A stretch of 64,000 nucleotides of DNA from Immundisolibacterales bacterium (GTDB lineage: Bacteria; Pseudomonadota; Gammaproteobacteria; HK1). The notes beneath the pieces are model-generated. The model was not told the origin of the DNA. It searched no databases and worked only from the letters and a program-made list of their open reading frames with translations. Location: NCBI GenBank assembly GCA_026712715.1, contig JAPOPW010000013.1:38209-102208 (forward strand). The letters are read 5' to 3'. Made by a program: the position numbers and the translations under genes. Numbering within the stretch: the first letter of the stretch is position 1; each line of letters begins with the position of its first letter. Below, piece after piece: positions 1 to 11,055 of the stretch.

Positions 1-552
1 ACCCACGCGTTCCAGCTCACCGAGTTCGTGACCGGGCTGCGGGTGGAATCGGTACGGGCGGAGCTGATTCGCACCCTCCCCGCTCGAAGGCTCGACGACA
101 CCGCCTTCGTCTCGCTCCGCTTCGCGAGCGGCGCCCGCGGCACGATCCTCCTCACCCAGGCCGCGGCGTGGAACGAACGGGTGGTGGGCATCCGGGTACT
201 GGGCGCGGAGGGCGCGGTGTCCTGGAGTCAGGCGGATTCGGAGATCCTCCGGGTCGGACGCCCCGGGGAGCCCGAGCGCAAGGTGGCGGCGGCCGCGGCA
301 ATGCACCCTCGGGCCGCCGCCTTCGTCGCCACGCCCCGCGGAACCCCGGACGGCCTCGCGGGAGCATGGGCGAACCTCTACCGCGAGTACGCGATTGCGG
401 TCGAGGTGCTCGCCGGGCGTCTCGAACCCGCCTGGCTCGATCGCATCTACCGCGTCGACGGGGAAGAGGGCGCGCGTGGCGTCGCGTTCGTCGAGGCGGC
501 GGTCGCCTCGTCCGCGGACGACCGTTTCGTCCCCGTCGATGCCCGGGTCTGA
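1..552 (+). CDS. Gfo/Idh/MocA family oxidoreductase, 3' fragment
   Basis: This is the C-terminal part of an NAD(P)-dependent sugar or cyclitol dehydrogenase-like protein. The frame is open from base 1, so the N-terminal Rossmann domain lies outside the window. What remains (about 183 residues) resembles the substrate-binding half of the family: an entry like HAFQLTEFVTG, then a beta-rich section with a TAFVSLRFASGARGTI stretch and a closing helix. The specific substrate cannot be told from this piece. It converges on dapD across a 68-bp gap that holds a GC-rich hairpin. The family assignment is by overall pattern and is fairly secure; the function is not. Confidence 0.75.
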   Translation, partial: THAFQLTEFVTGLRVESVRAELIRTLPARRLDDTAFVSLRFASGARGTILLTQAAAWNERVVGIRVLGAEGAVSWSQADSEILRVGRPGEPERKVAAAAAMHPRAAAFVATPRGTPDGLAGAWANLYREYAIAVEVLAGRLEPAWLDRIYRVDGEEGARGVAFVEAAVASSADDRFVPVDARV

Positions 553-568
553 CCGGCGTCCCGTCGGG

Positions 569-586
569 CGCCGCGTGCACGCGGCG
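569..586. terminator. GC-rich hairpin between convergent genes
   Basis: A 7-bp inverted repeat (arms 569-575 and 580-586, loop TGCA) lies in the 68-bp gap between two converging genes. There is no T-tract, so termination is inferred from position and symmetry only. Confidence 0.3.
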
Positions 587-620
587 GCGCCGGGGTGCCC
601 CGGGGGGCGGGCGGACGCGC

Positions 621-1442
621 TCAGAGGTCGCGCAGCAGCTCGTTGAGGCCGACCCGGGCGCGGGTCTTCGCGTCGACCCGCTTGACGATGACCGCGCAGG
701 CGAGGCTGTGGCTTCCGTCCGCGGCGGGGAGGCTGCCCGGCACCACCACCGCGCCCGCAGGGACCCGGCCGTAGTGGATCTCGCCCGTCTCGCGGTCAAA
801 GATCCGGGTGCTCTGCCCGATGAACACGCCCATCGAGAGGACTGCGCCCGTTTCGACGATCACGCCCTCGACCACCTCCGAGCGCGCGCCGATGAAGCAG
901 TCGTCCTCGATGATGGTGGGGCTCGCCTGGAGCGGCTCGAGCACGCCTCCGATGCCGGCGCCCCCCGAAAGGTGCACGTTCTTTCCGATCTGGGCGCAGG
1001 AACCGACCGTGGCCCAGGTGTCCACCATGGTGCCGGAGTCGACCCACGCGCCGAGGTTCACGTAAGACGGCATCAGCACCACCCCGGGGGCGATGTAGGC
1101 GCCGTACCGGGCGAACGCGGGCGGGACCACCCGCACCCCCGATGCGCGAAGGCCGGCCTCGTCCAGACCTGCGAACTTGAGCGGAACCTTGTCGAAGAAG
1201 TTCGTCGTCCCGCCGCGCATGATCTCGTTGTCGCGGAGCCGGAACGAGAGCAGGACCGCCTTTTTGGTCCACTCGTGCACCGTCCACGCGCCGTCGATCT
1301 TCTCCGCGACCCGAATTTCTCCGCGATCGAGCAGGGCGAGGGTGGCTTCCACGGCGTCCGCCACCTCGCGCTCGGCGCGACCGGGCGCGATGTCCGCCCG
1401 CCGCTCGAAGGCGTCCTCGATGGTGCGCTTCAGATCGTTCAT
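621..1442 (-). CDS. dapD: 2,3,4,5-tetrahydropyridine-2,6-dicarboxylate N-succinyltransferase
   Basis: DapD transfers succinyl from succinyl-CoA to tetrahydrodipicolinate in the succinylase branch of lysine and meso-diaminopimelate synthesis. The product is 273 residues, the usual length. An N-terminal helical domain is followed by a left-handed beta-helix of hexapeptide repeats (about residues 105-220), and the C-terminus ends in [10 protein letters not shown], the family signature. The start at 1442 has a GAGGAGG ribosome site and matches the usual N-terminus [13 protein letters not shown]. It sits 35 bp downstream of queG on the same strand, so the two are probably co-transcribed. No abnormality seen. 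Confidence 0.96.
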   Translation of the reverse strand: MNDLKRTIEDAFERRADIAPGRAEREVADAVEATLALLDRGEIRVAEKIDGAWTVHEWTKKAVLLSFRLRDNEIMRGGTTNFFDKVPLKFAGLDEAGLRASGVRVVPPAFARYGAYIAPGVVLMPSYVNLGAWVDSGTMVDTWATVGSCAQIGKNVHLSGGAGIGGVLEPLQASPTIIEDDCFIGARSEVVEGVIVETGAVLSMGVFIGQSTRIFDRETGEIHYGRVPAGAVVVPGSLPAADGSHSLACAVIVKRVDAKTRARVGLNELLRDL

Positions 1443-1477
1443 TTCGTGCGGGTCCTCCTCACGTTCGGCAGTCGGGT

Positions 1478-2545
1478 TCAATGCGGGCGGTGGCGTTCGA
1501 GCGCCCAGGCCACGTGCTCGCGCACCAGGGCGGACGGATGGCCGCTCCGGGACCGGAGGGATTCCACGACGGCTCCCGTCGTCGGCGCGTTGCCGAGCGC
1601 CACCGCGACGTTGCGAAGCCATCGCTCGTAGCCGAGCCTGCGGATGGCCGAGCCTTCAGTGTAGCGTTCGAAGTCCGCCTCGTCCCACGAGAAGAGCTCG
1701 ACGAGGGTGGACCGGTCGAGGCGGTGGCGCGGCGCGAAATCGGGCTCCGTGGCCGCGGCGGCAAACCGGTTCCACGGGCAAACGAGCTGGCAGTCGTCGC
1801 AGCCGAACACCCGGTTGCCGACGGCGGGGCGGAGCTCGGCGGGGATGGACCCCGGGTGCTCGATCGTGAGGTAGGCGATGCAACGGCGGGCATCGAGCTC
1901 GTGGGGGCCCACGATCGCCCCGGTCGGGCAGGCGTCGATGCAGGCCCGGCAGCGGCCGCAGTGGTCCGCGGGCGCGCGAGCGGCGGGAAGCGGGAGGTCG
2001 GTGTAGAGCTCGCCCAGGAAGAACCACGACCCCGCCTTCGCGTCGATGAGATTCGTGTGCTTTCCGATCCAGCCGAGGCCCGCGTCGCGGGCGAGCGCCC
2101 GCTCGAGGACCGGGGCGCTGTCGACGAACGCCCGGTAGCCGAACGGTCCGATGTGCTCGCCGATACGGTCCGCAAGCTGTTGGAGCCGCCGGCGCATGAG
2201 ACGGTGGTAGTCGCGTCCGAGGGCATAGCGGGCGACGTAGCCCGCCGTCGGATCCGCGAGCGTCTCCGCGGCGAGCCGGGTTCCGCCGCCCGGCCAGTAG
2301 TCCATGCGCACCGAGATGACGTTGAGCGTGCCCGGGACGAGATCGGCGGGGCGGGTGCGCTTGCGCCCGTGCCGGGCCATGTACTCCATTTCGCCGTGAC
2401 GCCCGTCCGCGAGCCAGTTGAAGAGGCGGGTCTCATCTTCGGAGAGGTCGATTCCGGCGATACCCGTGCCGCTGAATCCGAGCTCCGCCGCCCACCGCTC
2501 GATGCGCGCCGGAAGCTCGTCGAGACCCATGCCGCGGGACGCCAT
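1478..2545 (-). CDS. queG: epoxyqueuosine reductase QueG
   Basis: QueG reduces epoxyqueuosine to queuosine in tRNA, the last step of queuosine synthesis, using cobalamin and two [4Fe-4S] clusters. With the start at 2545 the protein is 355 residues. Cluster ligands are visible as C196-x2-C199-x2-C202-x3-C206 and C249-x2-C252-x3-C256, with another Cys at 222. The conserved acid sits in the [12 protein letters not shown] segment (D142). A HEAT-like C-terminal tail follows. An alternative ATG lies five codons later at 2530. The frame stays open upstream to 2782, but that extension has low-complexity composition and is not family-like. It leads into dapD. Confidence 0.93.
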   Translation of the reverse strand: MASRGMGLDELPARIERWAAELGFSGTGIAGIDLSEDETRLFNWLADGRHGEMEYMARHGRKRTRPADLVPGTLNVISVRMDYWPGGGTRLAAETLADPTAGYVARYALGRDYHRLMRRRLQQLADRIGEHIGPFGYRAFVDSAPVLERALARDAGLGWIGKHTNLIDAKAGSWFFLGELYTDLPLPAARAPADHCGRCRACIDACPTGAIVGPHELDARRCIAYLTIEHPGSIPAELRPAVGNRVFGCDDCQLVCPWNRFAAAATEPDFAPRHRLDRSTLVELFSWDEADFERYTEGSAIRRLGYERWLRNVAVALGNAPTTGAVVESLRSRSGHPSALVREHVAWALERHRPH

Positions 2546-2913
2546 GCGGTACGTCTCAGCGATTCGTCCCGGCGGCCGGGGCCGACGGGTCCGGGGACTC
2601 GGCGCGCAGGTCGACGGACATGCGGCGATTCTACCGCGCACCTTCGCGAGCCCTTCACCGCCGGGCTCCTTCATCGGGGGTGGCTCGGCAGCGGCGACGG
2701 CCCCGGCATGCGGTTCGCGCGGCAGCTCGCCTGGAGGTTCGCCCCGAAAGAGGCGCGTCCCCAACGAGCGGCGGGTGCGCATGGAGAATGCCCCGTCCGC
2801 GCTTCGGGCGCCCGGCCCGCGAGGCGCGTGGCGGTATCGGCGGCGCCCGCTTTTGGCTATCCTTGTCCGGGGGTGGCGCTACCCTTCGATTCCCCGTGTG
2901 CTCAGGAGATCGC
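2546..2913. other. intergenic region between divergent queG and leuB
   Basis: About 370 bp with no gene that I can support. It must hold the divergent promoters for queG-dapD and for the leuB-fimV-truA-trp block. I found no convincing -35/-10 pair and no leucine-rich leader peptide. A CAGGAG ribosome site precedes the leuB ATG. Confidence 0.4.
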
Positions 2914-3999
2914 ATGAGTCCGAACCGGCCCCGCATACTTGCACTTCCAGGCGACGGCATCGGTCCGGAGGTGATCGCGCCCGCGCTCGGGGTTCTGCGG
3001 CGGATGTCGGAAATTGCCGACTTCGATCCCGAGATCGAGGAAGGGCTGCTCGGCGGCGCTGCCTACGAGACGGAGGGCACGCCGCTCCCCGACGAGACCC
3101 TCGAGCGCGCCGGTGCGGCCGACGCGGTGCTGATGGGCTCGATCGGCGGCCCGCAGTGGGATGGTCTCGACCGCAGTCTTCGCCCCGAACGAGGGTTGCT
3201 CGCGCTGCGCTCCGGGCTCGGTCTCTTCGCGAACTTTCGTCCCGCGGTCCTCTTTCCCCAGCTCGCCGAAGCGTCCACCCTGCGCGCCGACGTGGTGGCC
3301 GGCCTCGACGTGCTCATCGTGCGCGAGCTGACCGGCGGAATCTACTTCGGCACGCCGCGCGGCATCGAGACGATGGATGGCGGCGAGCGGCGGGGGGTCA
3401 ACACCCTCGTCTACACCGAGTCCGAGATCGAGCGGATCTGTCGCGCGGCCTTCGAGGCGGCGCGCCTTCGCAACGGAAGGGTGTGCTCGGTGGACAAGGC
3501 CAACGTCCTCGAGGTGAGCGAGCTTTGGCGTGAGGTCGCGGAGCGGGTCGGAGCGGAGTACGAGGACGTCGAGCTCGGCCACATGTACGTGGACAACGCG
3601 GCGATGCAGCTCGTCCGCGACCCGAAGCAGTTCGACGTGATCGTCACCACCAACATGTTCGGGGACATCCTGTCCGATCTCGCATCCATGCTCACGGGCT
3701 CCATCGGCATGCTGCCGTCCGCGTCGCTCGACGCGGGGGGGAAGGGACTCTACGAGCCATGCCACGGCTCCGCCCCGGACATCGCGGGGCAGGACGCGGC
3801 GAACCCGCTCGCGACCATCCTTTCCGCCGCCATGATGCTGCGCTACACCCTTGATCGTCCGGAGCTCGCGGACCGTATCGAGCGGGCGGTCGCGCGCGTC
3901 CTCGACCGCGGCCTGCGGACTCGCGACATCGCGTCTTCCGGAACGCGGGTGGTCGGAACCGCCGCAATGGGGCGGGCGGTGATCGATGAGCTGGGCTGA
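2914..3999 (+). CDS. leuB: 3-isopropylmalate dehydrogenase
   Basis: LeuB oxidatively decarboxylates 3-isopropylmalate with NAD+, the third step of leucine synthesis, in the cytoplasm. The 361-residue product has the family's opening [12 protein letters not shown], the [10 protein letters not shown] stretch, the VDNAAMQLV stretch with the FGDILSD metal/substrate site, and a C-terminal [14 protein letters not shown] cofactor loop. ATG 2914 has a CAGGAG ribosome site and gives the normal N-terminus. The 3' end overlaps the fimV-like gene by 14 nt. In many gammaproteobacteria asd lies between leuB and fimV; here it is missing. leuC and leuD are not in the window. Confidence 0.97.
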   Translation: MSPNRPRILALPGDGIGPEVIAPALGVLRRMSEIADFDPEIEEGLLGGAAYETEGTPLPDETLERAGAADAVLMGSIGGPQWDGLDRSLRPERGLLALRSGLGLFANFRPAVLFPQLAEASTLRADVVAGLDVLIVRELTGGIYFGTPRGIETMDGGERRGVNTLVYTESEIERICRAAFEAARLRNGRVCSVDKANVLEVSELWREVAERVGAEYEDVELGHMYVDNAAMQLVRDPKQFDVIVTTNMFGDILSDLASMLTGSIGMLPSASLDAGGKGLYEPCHGSAPDIAGQDAANPLATILSAAMMLRYTLDRPELADRIERAVARVLDRGLRTRDIASSGTRVVGTAAMGRAVIDELG

Positions 4000-5344
4000 C
4001 TTGCATCCTGCGTACCAGGCTCGCCGGTGGCGAGCGCCCGTCCCGCGGCCCGGTCTCGTGCCGCGGGGTGTCGTTGCGTTCGTGCTCGCGGCGGGAATCG
4101 CCCTCGTCGCGCCGGCGGGAGCCCAGCAGACGTCCGGGGCGACGTACGGTCCGGTCCGGCCGGCCGATACGCTCTGGGAGCTGGCGCTGCGCTTTCGCGG
4201 CGACGCCTCGGTCAGTGCCCAGCAGGTGATGATCGCCATATTGCGCGCGAATCCCGAGGCGTTTCGCCAAGGGAACATCAACGCGCTTCGTACCGGGGTC
4301 ACCCTGCGGGTGCCTTCGGCGGAGGAAATGGGGGCGATCACGCAGGAGGAAGCGGTCGCCGAGTTCAACCGCCACGTGGTGGCCTGGCGGAATCGGCGGC
4401 AGACCGGCTCGGCCACCCCCGCGCCGGGGCCCACCGGCCAGGCCGCTGCGGCCACGCCTCCGGCCCCGGCCCCGGAGCAGCCATCCACCGCGGAGCCGGG
4501 TCTCGAGGAGCAGCTCCAGGCTGCCCGTGCGGAAGTGGCCGACATGCACGAACGGCTCGCCGAGCGGGACGAGGCGATAGAAGAGCTGCTCGTCCAGCTC
4601 GCCGCGATTCGTCGGGAGCTGCGGCAGGCACAGGGTGAAGCGCCGGCCGGTGCGGGAGCCCCGGCCGTCGGGGAGAGCGATGCGCGGCCGGAGGAGACGG
4701 CATCGCGGGCGAGCTGGCTGCCCGTGAGCCCGCTCGTGCTGGGAAGCGGCCTCATCGTGCTGCTCGTCCTCATCGTGGTCGTCACCCTGATCCGGCAGCG
4801 CGGCGAGCGCGACGAGCCGTACGCCGAAGACCTGTACGAAGACGGGGAAGAAGAGTCCTACGCGGGGGAAGGGGAGGAACGGGAGGATGAGAACCTCTAC
4901 GCCGACTCCGCCGAAGGTCTCCCGGGGGACGACCGCGAGGTCGAACCCCGGTCCGCCGGACGGTCCGGCGCGCCGGTGGTGGCCGCCGCCACGGGAGCGG
5001 CTGCCGGGTACGCCGCGGGCACGGATGACGAGGAAGCGGAGTCGGAAGGAAGGGAGGAGGACGAGAGCACCGATCTTCCGATCGGCATCGATCTCGAAGG
5101 CGAGGAGGACTGGGACCACGAGCCGGAGGAGGAGGGGCACGCGAGCGGGTCCGAACCGGCGGGAACGGACGCGGCGTCCGACTTCGGCCGGCACGTCGAG
5201 GTCGGAGAGCTGGACGACCTCGAGCTCGACGTCGACCCGGACGAACGGGAGCGGCGTACCTACCCGAACCTTTCCTCGGAACTCGACGACGCCCCGTCCG
5301 TTGGCGACGAGTCCGACCGGCCGCGGCGCGGAAGGCGGGAGTGA
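3986..5344 (+). CDS. FimV-like LysM/peptidoglycan-associated membrane protein, short form
   Basis: FimV-type proteins are polar, peptidoglycan-associated membrane proteins linked to type IV pilus assembly and cell polarity. This 452-residue product has a cationic N-terminus, a signal-like hydrophobic segment (about 28-46), a FimV/LysM-like domain (about 52-135, with [14 protein letters not shown]), a Pro/Ala linker, a coiled-coil (about 172-217), one membrane helix (about 248-269) and a strongly acidic tail rich in Glu and Asp. Gene position directly before truA supports the assignment. It is much shorter than classical FimV, and I do not see the usual C-terminal TPR-like FimV motif. The start overlaps leuB by 14 nt. 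Confidence 0.8.
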   Translation: MSWADLHPAYQARRWRAPVPRPGLVPRGVVAFVLAAGIALVAPAGAQQTSGATYGPVRPADTLWELALRFRGDASVSAQQVMIAILRANPEAFRQGNINALRTGVTLRVPSAEEMGAITQEEAVAEFNRHVVAWRNRRQTGSATPAPGPTGQAAAATPPAPAPEQPSTAEPGLEEQLQAARAEVADMHERLAERDEAIEELLVQLAAIRRELRQAQGEAPAGAGAPAVGESDARPEETASRASWLPVSPLVLGSGLIVLLVLIVVVTLIRQRGERDEPYAEDLYEDGEEESYAGEGEEREDENLYADSAEGLPGDDREVEPRSAGRSGAPVVAAATGAAAGYAAGTDDEEAESEGREEDESTDLPIGIDLEGEEDWDHEPEEEGHASGSEPAGTDAASDFGRHVEVGELDDLELDVDPDERERRTYPNLSSELDDAPSVGDESDRPRRGRRE

Positions 5345-5372
5345 GGGCCCGGAGCCCGGTGCCGGCGCGCAG

Positions 5373-6161
5373 GTGACCACCCGTCGGTTCGCCCTCGTCG
5401 TCGAGTACGACGGGCGGGCGTTCTGCGGATGGGAACGCCAGCCGCACTGCGAGTCCGTTCAGGCCGCGGTCGAGCGGGCGCTGTCACGGGTGGCCGACGA
5501 GCCGATCCGGGTCGTCTGCGCCGGGCGGACCGATTCCGGGGTGCACGCGCTCGGCCAGGTGGTCCACTTCGACACCCGTGCGCGGCGGCTCGAGGACGCG
5601 TGGCGGCGCGGGGCGAATGCCAACCTCGCGGCCGGCGTGGCGGTGGTCGCGGCGCACGAGGTGCCGGGCGATTTCCACGCACGGTTCTCCGCCCGCTGGC
5701 GCCACTACCGGTACCTGCTGCTCAATCGACCCGACCGTCCCGCGGTCCTGCACGGCCGGGTGGCCTGGGACCGCCGGCCGCTCGACCTCGCCCGGATCCG
5801 GGCGGCCGTTGGCCCGCTCGTCGGCACCCATGACTTCAGCGCCTACCGCGCGAGCGCCTGCCAGGCGCCGAGTCCCGTGCGGACCGTCCACGCGCTCGAC
5901 GTCCAGCGGCGGGACGCGCAGTTTTGTTTCGACGTGGTGGCCGACGGGTTCCTTCACCGGATGGTGCGCAACATCGTCGGGGTGCTGCTCGCGATCGGAG
6001 CAGGGGAGGCGGAGCCCGAGTGGGCGCGCGAGGTGCTGGAGAGCCGGGACCGGACCCAGGGCGGGGTCACGGCACCGGCGGAGGGGCTGTATCTTGTCCG
6101 GGTCGGCTATTCGGCCCGCTATTCCCTGCCCGCAGTGTTGCCGGATTCGGGGGTCTGGTAG
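5373..6161 (+). CDS. truA: tRNA pseudouridine(38-40) synthase TruA
   Basis: TruA isomerises uridines 38-40 in the anticodon arm of many tRNAs. The 262-residue product opens with FALVVEYDGRAFCGW and has the catalytic-Asp segment VCAGRTDSGVHALGQVVHFDT, then the RWRHYRYLL and FLHRMVRNIVG motifs in the normal order. The start is a GTG at 5373, 28 bp after the fimV-like stop; no ATG in this frame fits the family N-terminus. The ribosome site is weak, which suggests translation coupled to the upstream gene. It is followed after 9 bp by trpF. Confidence 0.96.
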   Translation: MTTRRFALVVEYDGRAFCGWERQPHCESVQAAVERALSRVADEPIRVVCAGRTDSGVHALGQVVHFDTRARRLEDAWRRGANANLAAGVAVVAAHEVPGDFHARFSARWRHYRYLLLNRPDRPAVLHGRVAWDRRPLDLARIRAAVGPLVGTHDFSAYRASACQAPSPVRTVHALDVQRRDAQFCFDVVADGFLHRMVRNIVGVLLAIGAGEAEPEWAREVLESRDRTQGGVTAPAEGLYLVRVGYSARYSLPAVLPDSGVW

Positions 6162-6170
6162 TCTTCCGCC

Positions 6171-6780
6171 GTGCGCGTCCGGATCAAGATCTGCGGTCTT
6201 ACCCGGTCCGAGGACGTCAGGTTCGCGTCCGGCCTCGGGGTCGATGCAATCGGGCTCAACTTCTTTCCGCCGAGTCCCCGCTTTCTCGACGTGGCGGCCG
6301 CTCGCGGAGTGCGTGCGAGCATCCCCGCGTTCGTCACCTCGGTCGCGGTGTTCGTCAACCCCGGCGAGGACGAGGTCCGTCGCGTGATTGAAGAGGTCGG
6401 CGTCGACATGCTGCAGTTTCACGGCACCGAGGCGGCTTCGTTCTGCGAACGCTTCGGGCTTCCCTACCTCAAGGCCGTCGGCATGCGTGACGGGATCGAT
6501 CCCGCGGCGGCGGCGCGCGCCCACCCGGCCGCGTCCGGGCTCCTGCTGGACGCCCACGATACCGAGCGGTGGGGCGGCACGGGCCGAACCTTCGACTGGT
6601 CGGCGGTCGAGGGAGGGGTCGGGCGACCGATCGTGCTCGCCGGCGGCCTCGGCCCGGAGAACGTCGGGGAGGCGATCCGGCGGGTGAAACCGTTCGCGGT
6701 GGACGTGTGCGGCGGAGTGGAATCGGCCGGCGGCATCAAGGACGAGTCGCGGCTGAAGGCGTTTGTGGAGAGCGTCGAAA

Positions 6781-6806
<26 letters not shown>
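6171..6806 (+). CDS. trpF: phosphoribosylanthranilate isomerase
   Basis: TrpF converts phosphoribosylanthranilate to CdRP in tryptophan synthesis. It is a 211-residue TIM barrel with the opening RIKICGLTR (catalytic Cys8), the strand [16 protein letters not shown], and the phosphate-binding end [10 protein letters not shown] followed by [10 protein letters not shown] (catalytic Asp). A GTG start at 6171 places the motif at the usual position. The trpB start codon lies inside the last codons of trpF, so translation is probably coupled. Genes for the earlier tryptophan steps (trpE, G, D, C) are not here, the usual split arrangement in gammaproteobacteria with a trpFBA cluster. Confidence 0.96.
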
Positions 6807-8021
<1,215 letters not shown>

Positions 8022-8025
<4 letters not shown>

Positions 8026-8882
8026 GCCGTCTCGCCGGCCGGTTCGCGGAGCTGCGGGCCGCGGGTCGCGCGGCCCTCGTGCCCTTCGTCACGGCCGGAG
8101 ATCCCACCCCCGACGTGACCCGGCGCCTCCTCCCACGGCTCGTGGAGGCCGGGGCGGACATCATCGAGCTCGGCGTTCCGTTCTCCGATCCGATGGCGGA
8201 CGGCCCGGTGATCCAGCGGGCCGGGGAGCGCGCTCTCGCGGCCGGCATGACCCTTTCCGGCGTGCTCGACCTCGCGCGCGGGTTCCGCGCGAACGACCGC
8301 TCGACGGGGCTGGTCCTGATGGGCTATCTCAACCCGATCGTCGCGATGGGTCACGCCCGTTTCGCGGCCGCGGCGGCCGCGGCGGGGATCGACGGGGTCA
8401 TCGTCGTCGACATGCCTCCCGAAGAGGGGGAGCCGTTGCTCGCCCCGCTTCGCGAGCACGGCATCGACCCCGTCTTCCTGCTCTCGCCCACGACTTCGGT
8501 CGAACGGATGCGCCGCATCGCGCAGGAGGCGTCCGGATTTCTCTACTACGTCTCCCTCAAGGGCATCACGGGAGCGGGCCACCTCGATGCCGCCTCGGTC
8601 GCCGAGGCGCTGGCCCGGGTGCGCGGGGTCTCCGCCCTGCCGGTCGGCGTCGGCTTCGGGATCGCGGATGCGGACACCGCCCGTCGAATCGCATCGGTCG
8701 CGGACGCGGTGGTGGTGGGGTCCGCGATCGTGCGGCGGGTCGAGCAGGCGCTGGACGATCCGGAACGGATCCCCGATCGGGTCGGGGGGTTCGTCGCGGA
8801 TCTACGCAGCGCGGTGGACGCTGCGAAGCGCGGCGCCCCGGACGCCGCGGAGCGCGCCGAGCCCGGATCGGCGAAGCGGTGA
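8022..8882 (+). CDS. trpA: tryptophan synthase alpha chain
   Basis: TrpA cleaves indole-3-glycerol phosphate to indole, which is channelled to TrpB. The 286-residue barrel carries the catalytic pair Glu49 and Asp60 in [16 protein letters not shown], at the same numbering as the enterobacterial enzyme, and a phosphate site near [13 protein letters not shown]. The last 25 or so residues are an Ala/Arg-rich extension beyond the normal end. It begins by ATGA overlap with trpB and ends in a GTGA overlap with accD, so the three are probably translated together. Confidence 0.97.
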
Positions 8883-9763
8883 GCTGGTTTCAGAAACTGC
8901 GCCCGTCGCGGATCCGGACGGAGGGGTCGAAGAACGCGAAGGGCCGGGGGATTCCGGAGGGGCTCTGGACCAAGTGCGATGCGTGCGGCGCGGTGCTGTA
9001 CCGGGACGAGCTCGACCGCAATCTCGACGTCTGTCCGAAGTGTGACCATCACATGCGCGTGGCCGCGCGCCGGCGCCTCGATCAGTTCCTCGACTTCGAG
9101 CCCCGGAACGAGATCGGCGCCGAAGTGAGGCCCACGGACCCCCTCGGGTTTCGGGACACCCGACGTTATCGGGACCGGCTCGTCGCGGCTCGCAAGTCGA
9201 CCGGGGAGACCGATGCGCTCGTCGTCATGCACGGTGGGGTTCTCGGCCGGCCGGTGGTGGCGGCGGCGTTCGAGTTCGGGTTCCTTGGCGGCTCGATGGG
9301 GTCGGTGGTCGGAGAGCGCTTCGTCCGCGGAGCGCAGGCGTGCCTCGAGCGACGGATACCCTTCGTGTGCTTTTCCGCAAGCGGTGGCGCCCGCATGCAG
9401 GAAGGTCTGTTCTCCCTGTTCCAGATGGCCAAGACGAGTGCCGCCCTCGCGCGGCTGCGCGAGGCGGGATTGCCATACGTCTCGGTGCTGACCGATCCGA
9501 CGACCGGTGGAGTGTCGGCGAGCCTCGCGATGCTCGGTGACGTCAACATCGCGGAGCCGAACGCGCTCATCGGCTTTGCCGGTCCCCGGGTCATCGAGCA
9601 GACGGTGCGCGAGACGCTCCCCGAGGGCTTTCAGCGAAGCGAGTTCCTCCTCGAACACGGCGTGCTCGACATGATCCTGCACCGTGCCGAGCTGCGCGAG
9701 CGGGTCGCGGAGATCCTCGGGCTGCTGTCCGGCGGCCCCGTTTCGGTCGAATCGGCCGCCTGA
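8879..9763 (+). CDS. accD: acetyl-CoA carboxylase carboxyltransferase beta subunit
   Basis: AccD pairs with AccA to transfer CO2 from carboxybiotin to acetyl-CoA, the first committed step of fatty acid synthesis. The 294-residue product has the N-terminal zinc ribbon (C33-x2-C36 and C52-x2-C55) and the crotonase-fold core with [15 protein letters not shown] and the loop [20 protein letters not shown] 8879 overlaps the trpA stop by 4 nt and gives the usual start MSWFQKL. The trpFBA-accD-folC order is conserved in gammaproteobacteria. No irregularity seen. Confidence 0.97.
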   Translation: MSWFQKLRPSRIRTEGSKNAKGRGIPEGLWTKCDACGAVLYRDELDRNLDVCPKCDHHMRVAARRRLDQFLDFEPRNEIGAEVRPTDPLGFRDTRRYRDRLVAARKSTGETDALVVMHGGVLGRPVVAAAFEFGFLGGSMGSVVGERFVRGAQACLERRIPFVCFSASGGARMQEGLFSLFQMAKTSAALARLREAGLPYVSVLTDPTTGGVSASLAMLGDVNIAEPNALIGFAGPRVIEQTVRETLPEGFQRSEFLLEHGVLDMILHRAELRERVAEILGLLSGGPVSVESAA

Positions 9764-9775
9764 ACCCCGGTCTCG

Positions 9776-11035
9776 ATGCGCTTCGACACGCTGGCGGGCT
9801 GGCTCGCGTGGCAGGAGACGGTCCATCCCGTGGAGATGGACCTCGGTCTTTCCCGCACGCGCCTGGTCCACGAGGCGCTCGGCCATGAATCGCCGCCGCC
9901 CTTTCCCGTCGTGACGGTGGCGGGGACCAACGGGAAGGGCTCCACGGTCGCCTTCGTCCAGTCGCTTCTCACCGCGTCGGGGGCGCGTACCGGCACCTAT
10001 ACCTCGCCGCATCTCGTGCGTTACAACGAACGCATCCGGATCGACGGGGAGCCGGTCGAGGATGGCGCGATCATGACCGCCTTCGACCGGATCGACCGCG
10101 CCCGCGGCGGAATCACCCTGACGTACTTCGAGTTCGGAACCCTCGCGGCCGTCGACGTGTTCCGCGCCGCGGGGGTCGATGCCGCGGTCCTGGAGGTCGG
10201 GATCGGCGGCCGCCTCGATGCCGTCAACGTGTTCGACGCCGACGTGGCGGTGGTCACCCCGATCGACATCGACCATGTCCGCTGGCTCGGCTCCGACCGT
10301 GAGTCGATCGGCCGGGAGAAGGCGGGCGTCTTCCGCCCCGGCCGGCCGGCCGTCATAGCCGATCGCGCCCCCCCCGCGAGCCTGGTGGCCGCGGCGGAAG
10401 GCTTGGGCGCCCCCTGCCTTCGCCTCGGGCGCGACTTCGACACCGCGCCCGCAGGATCCGGGTGGACCTGGCGCGGGCCCGGCCGGCGGCTGGACGGGCT
10501 GCCGCTTCCTCCACTCGCCGGGCGCTTTCAGCTCGACAACGCGGCCTCCGCGGTCATGGCGCTCGCCGCCATCGGGCGGCTCCCCGAGCCGGCTGCCGTG
10601 CGCCGCGGCATCGCGGCGACGAGGCTCGCCGGGCGCTTTCAGGTCATTGCGGGTGACGTGCCCGTCGTGCTGGACATCGCCCACAACCCCCACGCGGCCC
10701 GTTCCCTCGCGGGAATCCTGCGCGAGTGTCCTCCGGCCGGGCGGGATATAGCGGTCGTGGGTCTTCTCGAGGACAAGGACGCGACCGGAGTCGTGGATGC
10801 GGTGGGAGACGACTTCGCCGCCTGGTTCGTGGCGCGGCCGCGCGGAGCGCGCGGGAAGTCGGCCGCGGGGCTGGCCCGGACGGTGCGCGATCGCGCCCCG
10901 GACGTTCCGGTCGCGGTCTGCGAGGATGTGCCGAGCGCCCTTCGCGATGCCCGCCGTGCGGCGCAGTCCGGAGACCGGATCGTGGTGTTCGGCTCGTGCT
11001 ACACGGTCGGTGAAGTGCTCGCGGCCGGGGTCTGA
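9776..11035 (+). CDS. folC: bifunctional folylpolyglutamate synthase/dihydrofolate synthase
   Basis: FolC adds glutamate to dihydropteroate and then to folates. The product is 419 residues. The Mur-ligase-like ATP loop is VTVAGTNGKGST (about residues 47-57), followed by TSPHLVRYNERIRIDG, the central EVGIGGRLDAVN, and the C-terminal domain with LDIAHNPHAA. ATG 9776 lies 12 bp after accD. It is followed by the SPOR-domain gene as in the canonical cluster. Confidence 0.96.
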   Translation: MRFDTLAGWLAWQETVHPVEMDLGLSRTRLVHEALGHESPPPFPVVTVAGTNGKGSTVAFVQSLLTASGARTGTYTSPHLVRYNERIRIDGEPVEDGAIMTAFDRIDRARGGITLTYFEFGTLAAVDVFRAAGVDAAVLEVGIGGRLDAVNVFDADVAVVTPIDIDHVRWLGSDRESIGREKAGVFRPGRPAVIADRAPPASLVAAAEGLGAPCLRLGRDFDTAPAGSGWTWRGPGRRLDGLPLPPLAGRFQLDNAASAVMALAAIGRLPEPAAVRRGIAATRLAGRFQVIAGDVPVVLDIAHNPHAARSLAGILRECPPAGRDIAVVGLLEDKDATGVVDAVGDDFAAWFVARPRGARGKSAAGLARTVRDRAPDVPVAVCEDVPSALRDARRAAQSGDRIVVFGSCYTVGEVLAAGV

Positions 11036-11055
11036 CCCTCCCCTATAATCGAACG

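Noticed and set aside
2556..2621. A 21-codon minus-strand frame overlapping the queG upstream region.
   Set aside because: Too short, no conserved pattern and no ribosome site; could not be supported as a leader peptide.
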